DNA of 64,000 bases, taken from NCBI GenBank assembly GCA_021018815.1, contig JAITYX010000042.1, positions 1,007,001 to 1,071,000 of the forward strand, in the 5' to 3' direction. The stretch comes from Talinum fruticosum (Eukaryota > Streptophyta > Magnoliopsida > Caryophyllales > Talinaceae). Every line of letters starts with the position of its first letter. Position 1 is the stretch's first letter. The notes beneath the pieces were generated by a model. That model saw nothing but the letters and a program-made list of their open reading frames with translations. It was not told the origin of the DNA and did no database searches. Positions 59,248 to 64,000 of the stretch are shown here, in pieces. The position numbers and the translations under genes were made by a program.

Positions 59248-62200
59248 GTAAGTTGTTTTCGAAGCATATGAAAAGTTAACATGATTTTGAAAGCTTTAAT
59301 TCCAAATGAGTGGGTACAATTTACAACTTAGGGTAGACGTCAAAATGCTGTGATTGGCCATCCAACTAGCTAGCTCGTTAATGAACAGTATTTAATACAT
59401 GTATAGTCTCATTCGTGTCATTTTAAATTTAAGTCGAACTAGTACTACTTCATCTACATCTGAATTAACCGTTCTTTTTTCTAATAGGACAATCAGATAC
59501 ATATCAGAATGATATACATATATAATAACGACAGTACATATTGTCAACACTAGAATGAGAATGAAGGGCCTCTTTCTCTGCTTCTCTCTCTGGTCCAATG
59601 TAGTTGAAAGCAACAGTGCCCTGCCCTGACCGCTTAGCTACCTCTACCCGCAGACCTTGACCAGCAAACCCTCTTTTATATTAGTCAAAATCTAATCTTG
59701 TTACCCAAAAAAAAAAAAAATTTGGACCAAAAAATTAAAAAACCATAACCGCGGATTTATTTCAGTTGGTGGGACTGCAATTCCAAATTCCAATTCTTGA
59801 TGGGCAAAAGAAGAATTTCTCCAAAGTTGACGCCCCACCCGCCATCAAATACCCAAATTACAAGTGTCCGTCGGCGTTTTAAGAACAATAAAACCCCACC
59901 AATAAAATTACATCAAGTGTAATTAATTTGAGTGAAGTTGGCAAGAAATTAAATTTAATATTTTGGTCCCTGAAGCCGTATGTATTGACGGAAATTCCGC
60001 TTTCTTTTTCGTTGATGGCGGTGGGATTTTGTGGGTCACTCTCTCTCTCTCTACAACATTAACTAATTTAATTTAATTCATGGTAAAAAATTTATTGAAT
60101 TTGATCTCATCTTCTGGCTACCGACTAACTAACTAACTAACTACCCACCCTCGGATCATATCATCTTTCTTGAATTAGAGGTTCTAGAAAGAATTTCCGG
60201 TATTCTGCCGAAATGAAAGCCGCGGGAAAATCAATTACAGGAGAGAGAGAAAATTGGGCGGCAGTTGCTTCGGCAGTTTGATTTTGTAAAGTTAGTTAAG
60301 TCGTTTCGCCCGTAAATTGGGAGTCCCAGAATTTGACAGAATCCCGGTAATATTGCGTATATGGCGCCATGAGTACGCAGCACCGTACTTTAATTTATTA
60401 ATAATTTCGATAAACTCGGATTTCGAATGATATGTTTGCTCAGATTAATCCTGATTTAAAAGTATAAACTCCCTCGATTTTTCATTAAAAAGAAAAGTAA
60501 GTGGAAATATCGGGTTTCACAAACGTTTAGATTTTTTGAATTAGGTTGTTTGAAATTTATACGTAAAGCTACTTGACAAATATTCGGAATTTCTACCAAA
60601 AGATTTGAAGATGTGTTTCAATAATTGAGAGACTAATTAAGTGTGCATTCATTGTAGTAATACTTTCATTTTCTATGTAAGGTGATATGGTTTACTTGTC
60701 TTCAAATTATCATATTAAGCCACCCAATAATTAATGAAGGTGAATTGACTATTTGAAAAATATTTTACATCGTATATATGTGTAAGCTAATATGACCAAC
60801 CCGTTGTCATAATAATCAAGATGTTTTGATTTATGAAGAATACTTTACACCGTGAATATATATTTATCTTATCGTGCTAGTAACCTGATTACAATTTACA
60901 TTATATTGTACAGTTTGATTAGAACTTAGTGGGAAAAAACTTGAATGATAGCAAATGTAGGCATCAAGAACAAAATTGAGATTTTTTTTTTTTTTTTGGT
61001 AGGGTGTGGGTGTATTTTAGTTGGTAGGGTGAGGGTGTAGTTTAGAAGGTCATGAAGGTAATCATAAATCCAATAAATGGGGATAATCTTATTCAAATGA
61101 TGTACCCATAAGAAGAGTATATACACAAACCATGTGGCTATAATATCATTGCTTTGGGACAATGTTTAGGCTTCCAAATTAAAATTGTGGATGATAAATG
61201 ACCACCCTACCCATAGCCATTGGCCAAGTTTTATAGAGATTCTAGACACATATCACAAAGAATAGGGTCACATCCTTGAGTTAAATTGATGGTTAATTTT
61301 GGGATACTTTTTGAATTCATCTTACAATTAAGTCATTGTGTGCATTTTCAAATATATATCGAATATGATAGGTCTAGTATCCTAGTTATGCACTTTTCTA
61401 TTAAGAAAGTCCGAGTTATAATTTCCTAAATACGAATCCCAGTGACCTTCTTTAACTTTGAATAGAGAATATTCAATATTGATCTCGCGGTTAATGATGT
61501 TAAAATATTGTTGGAGTGGAGCTACATACTACTGGCCTATAAGCGACGGAATTCTTTCATCTCAATATTTTCCACTAATACGACCTGAACTAGAGACTCG
61601 TTAAAAGACCGATATCAAGTATCAAATTACTTGAACACACTTACGTAGTTGATGGAGAGAAAATAGGAGGTGAATATTGAATAATAATGGTAATAATGTC
61701 ACCCATGCATTGAAAAGGTTACCACCATATAGCCACCTACACCTCCTTCTAGATCAATTAATAATTAAGGTTGTAAATTTGCGAAATTTACAAGTTCCCA
61801 TTGGGACTATACTCATGAAACCCTTTAAAACCATTATCTTCGCATAAGAAAAGGGAATAATATTCATATATGAAGCCTTATCAAGGGATTACAATATACC
61901 CCATATGTACTACATTAAATAATTGTTTCTTTTTAATAAAACTAATATATATTAAAAGTATTTACTCTCTTATAAAATAAACAGGACAAGTATATTAAAT
62001 AATATTCTCTTTAAAAAATTCTTGACATACGTAGTATATAAAAAATATGTTTGTTTTATAGATAAAAGGAGTATTCCTATGACTGTATAATTGGAGTGCA
62101 ACTAATTTAATATCTCATAAAACATGGTCTCTTTGAGGATAATTTAGTGTTAGAATGTTTTCTTTTTACGTAGAATACAAATGTTTGATTCTTTAAGTTG

Positions 62201-64000
62201 TATGTATGGATCAATCTAATTACTTATATAAGAAAAGACTTATAACTCGAACACTTTTTTCTTTTTTATGAATCAGTAAGAATATCAAATTAAAGGCAGT
62301 AGTTTACAAAATACAATTATATTATATATCAACCAACGATTAAAAATGAGACATAATATATTCATCATATGACAATGTGAAAACTTTTTTTTTGTGAGCA
62401 ATGGAGTCAATGGGGGGTATGGAGTAGTAGCTCATGAGTCATGAGGACCTCAAAGATCCTCCAAAATTGAAAACCATCAAGTGGTGCAATTTTGACTAGA
62501 CATACCAAAAAAAGACAAGTGAGTGAAGCCAAGATAAAGGAAGAATGTGATGCTAACACATTATGGCATAATGAAAAGACCAAAATAATTGCTTCCCCAT
62601 CATATGGGGCCTTAGCCTTTCACAAGCTTCCTTGATTCCAACTCTTTATTGAGTCATGTCCCAAGATGCCTCATTTTAAAAACATTGCAATTTCCCAATA
62701 ATATTTTCTTTTGGGATTTTCTTTTTCCTTACCTACTAAGCTAGGAATTATATTCTTGGATATCTTTTCCCTCTTTTTTAAAAAAGCGTCTATTTGGAAT
62801 TAACATGTTTTATAGGTTACACAAATCGACATAAACAGACAATAAAAAACTTAATTTTGAATGAAACTGTATTACAGAAATCTATTTACACAGTAATGTC
62901 TCGTCAGCCCGCATCTTATTACAAGCCGCTTTAACTATCTTACGATAACTTTTATACATGAGACTGGCCTTATAGAAGAAAAAAGAATTGGAAGGGTCCC
63001 CATCCAACGTGTACATAGAAAGTTAAAAATGGAAGCATCAATCACCATGATTGTCTAAGACCCCACCACTACTTGCAAGCCCCATGCCGAGAGGGAAGGG
63101 GGAGAGAAGCAGAGAAAGACAACAAACATGTAATGGCTTGACACTGTTTTTTACCCTTCAACACCGCCAACTAAATTGGCTTGATGACATTTGTCGCCTC
63201 TTACCGAGCTTCAAGATCTTTTCATGGCGGACATCATCTTAATCGCGCTGTCTCAAGCGATCAGCGTTTCAAACACGCAGTAATTGTTGAATTTTTACTT
63301 CTTTGGTTTGAGTTAAATTCTCCAAGCTTATGGTTCTTGTGATGGATGTGAGTTGTGTCATATCAGACAAAGAGACGAAATGGAGATTGTATGTACAAGT
63401 TCACTGTACTGTAAAGTTAGTACGGAATCTGTAAGAAATTGTAAATAAATATGTACTACAATCTGTAAGGAGCTGTAACATAATCATAAAGTTCGTTAAA
63501 AAATTGTAAGGAGTTGTAAAGAGCTTTAAGGAATTATAAAAAGAGATGTAAAGTTGTAACTTAAAGTCTAAATAGAACATGGCCTAAGTTATTCTTCAAC
63601 CTAAGTAATATAAGCCGATTTATAATCCAACAATTCTATGCGGATTTATGTATGGCACGGATTCGGTAGTATAGATTTTTAGAAATTTGACATGGTATCA
63701 CTAACTTATTATATAGTCTAGAGAGGGGTTCATCATATGTATAAGTAAGGTGAGAAATTTGTTAGTTTCTATGGAGAAGAATGCCTATAACAACATGAAC
63801 TCTACAAAGTTATTAACTATGTACATGATGAACTAATTTGGCATAAACCTTATGTAAATTTGACAATTTGCTTTATAATTGTCCACCATTAGCTTGTTAT
63901 ATGCCGTAATTGCATCGAAAGAAGAAAGAAGTAGGGTACAACGAGAATAGTTCTCTACGTTCTTATGGTGGTACATTTGTGGTGAATATTCTCTTTTTCA
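59248..64000. other. intergenic DNA to the end of the window
   Basis: AT-rich with no gene that I can support. Small features: an (ACTA)n tract at about 60121-60143; a two-copy 25-bp tandem (TTGGTAGGGTG...) at 60996-61045 after a T run; degenerate TGTAAGGAGTTGTAA-like motifs at about 63410-63560. A CT-rich and GAGAGA-rich stretch at 60030-60260 resembles a plant gene leader, but no gene follows it in the window. Confidence 0.5.

Noticed and set aside
1..64000. A new defence or biosynthetic gene cluster
   Set aside because: The genes belong to unrelated, well-known plant families in a likely syntenic order. Nothing in the sequence shows a coordinated new system. The unusual items are the PTP1 array, the fold-back and the uORF.

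Overview
This is nuclear DNA of a flowering plant, most likely a eudicot. It has many-exon genes with AT-rich GT-AG introns, plant-only families (S-domain receptor kinase, PSI1-type DUF3475/DUF668 protein, FAB1C/D-type lipid kinase), Stowaway-type MITEs, a 5'-truncated LINE and a Ty1/copia element. I cannot name the species. I see no tRNA, rRNA or CRISPR array.

Layout. 1-1.74 kb: AT-rich upstream DNA. 1.9-11.75 kb (+): FAB1-type phosphatidylinositol-3-phosphate 5-kinase, 11 coding exons, with an AUG-UGA minimal uORF just before the start codon. 12.64-14.2 kb (-): a conserved 86-residue plant protein of unknown function, with an intron in its leader. 14.98-15.25 kb: Stowaway MITE. 16.65-19.03 kb (+): GDSL esterase/lipase, 4 exons, with a large fold-back in intron 1. 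19.36-20.33 kb (-): 5'-truncated LINE with 15-bp target duplications. 20.56-21.10 kb: hAT-like non-autonomous element filled with TTCGGA/CCCGAA repeats. 21.48-24.04 kb (+): single-exon G-type lectin S-receptor-like kinase. 25.7-46.25 kb (+): a direct tandem array of three PTP1-like protein-tyrosine-phosphatase genes (A, B, C). Intron 1 of gene B carries a 7.9-kb Ty1/copia element in the sense direction (31.36-39.27 kb). 50.34-58.32 kb (+): PSI1-like gene, 12 coding exons. 58.3-64 kb: no gene seen.

The genes do not form one pathway. They are a typical syntenic neighbourhood: FAB1 acts in endosome/vacuole lipid signalling, PTP1 in tyrosine dephosphorylation of MAP kinases, the S-domain kinase at the plasma membrane, and PSI1 in phytosulfokine-linked growth. 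From memory, the Arabidopsis relatives cluster at At1g34260/34300/34320 (FAB1D, lectin kinase, PSI1) and in the At1g71 region (FAB1C, GDSL, PTP1). This window may therefore preserve the ancestral, unfractionated order.

Two observations stand out. First, the tandem PTP1 triplication: plants usually have one classical PTP gene. All three copies keep the catalytic motifs, and B keeps its frame although a young retrotransposon fills intron 1. Second, every frameshift I found in the host genes (14 in five genes) is a loss of one base, nearly always in a homopolymer run. Adding one base back at each site gives family-typical lengths. This looks like uncorrected homopolymer undercalling in a long-read assembly, not five pseudogenes. 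I annotate those genes as CDS and flag each site.
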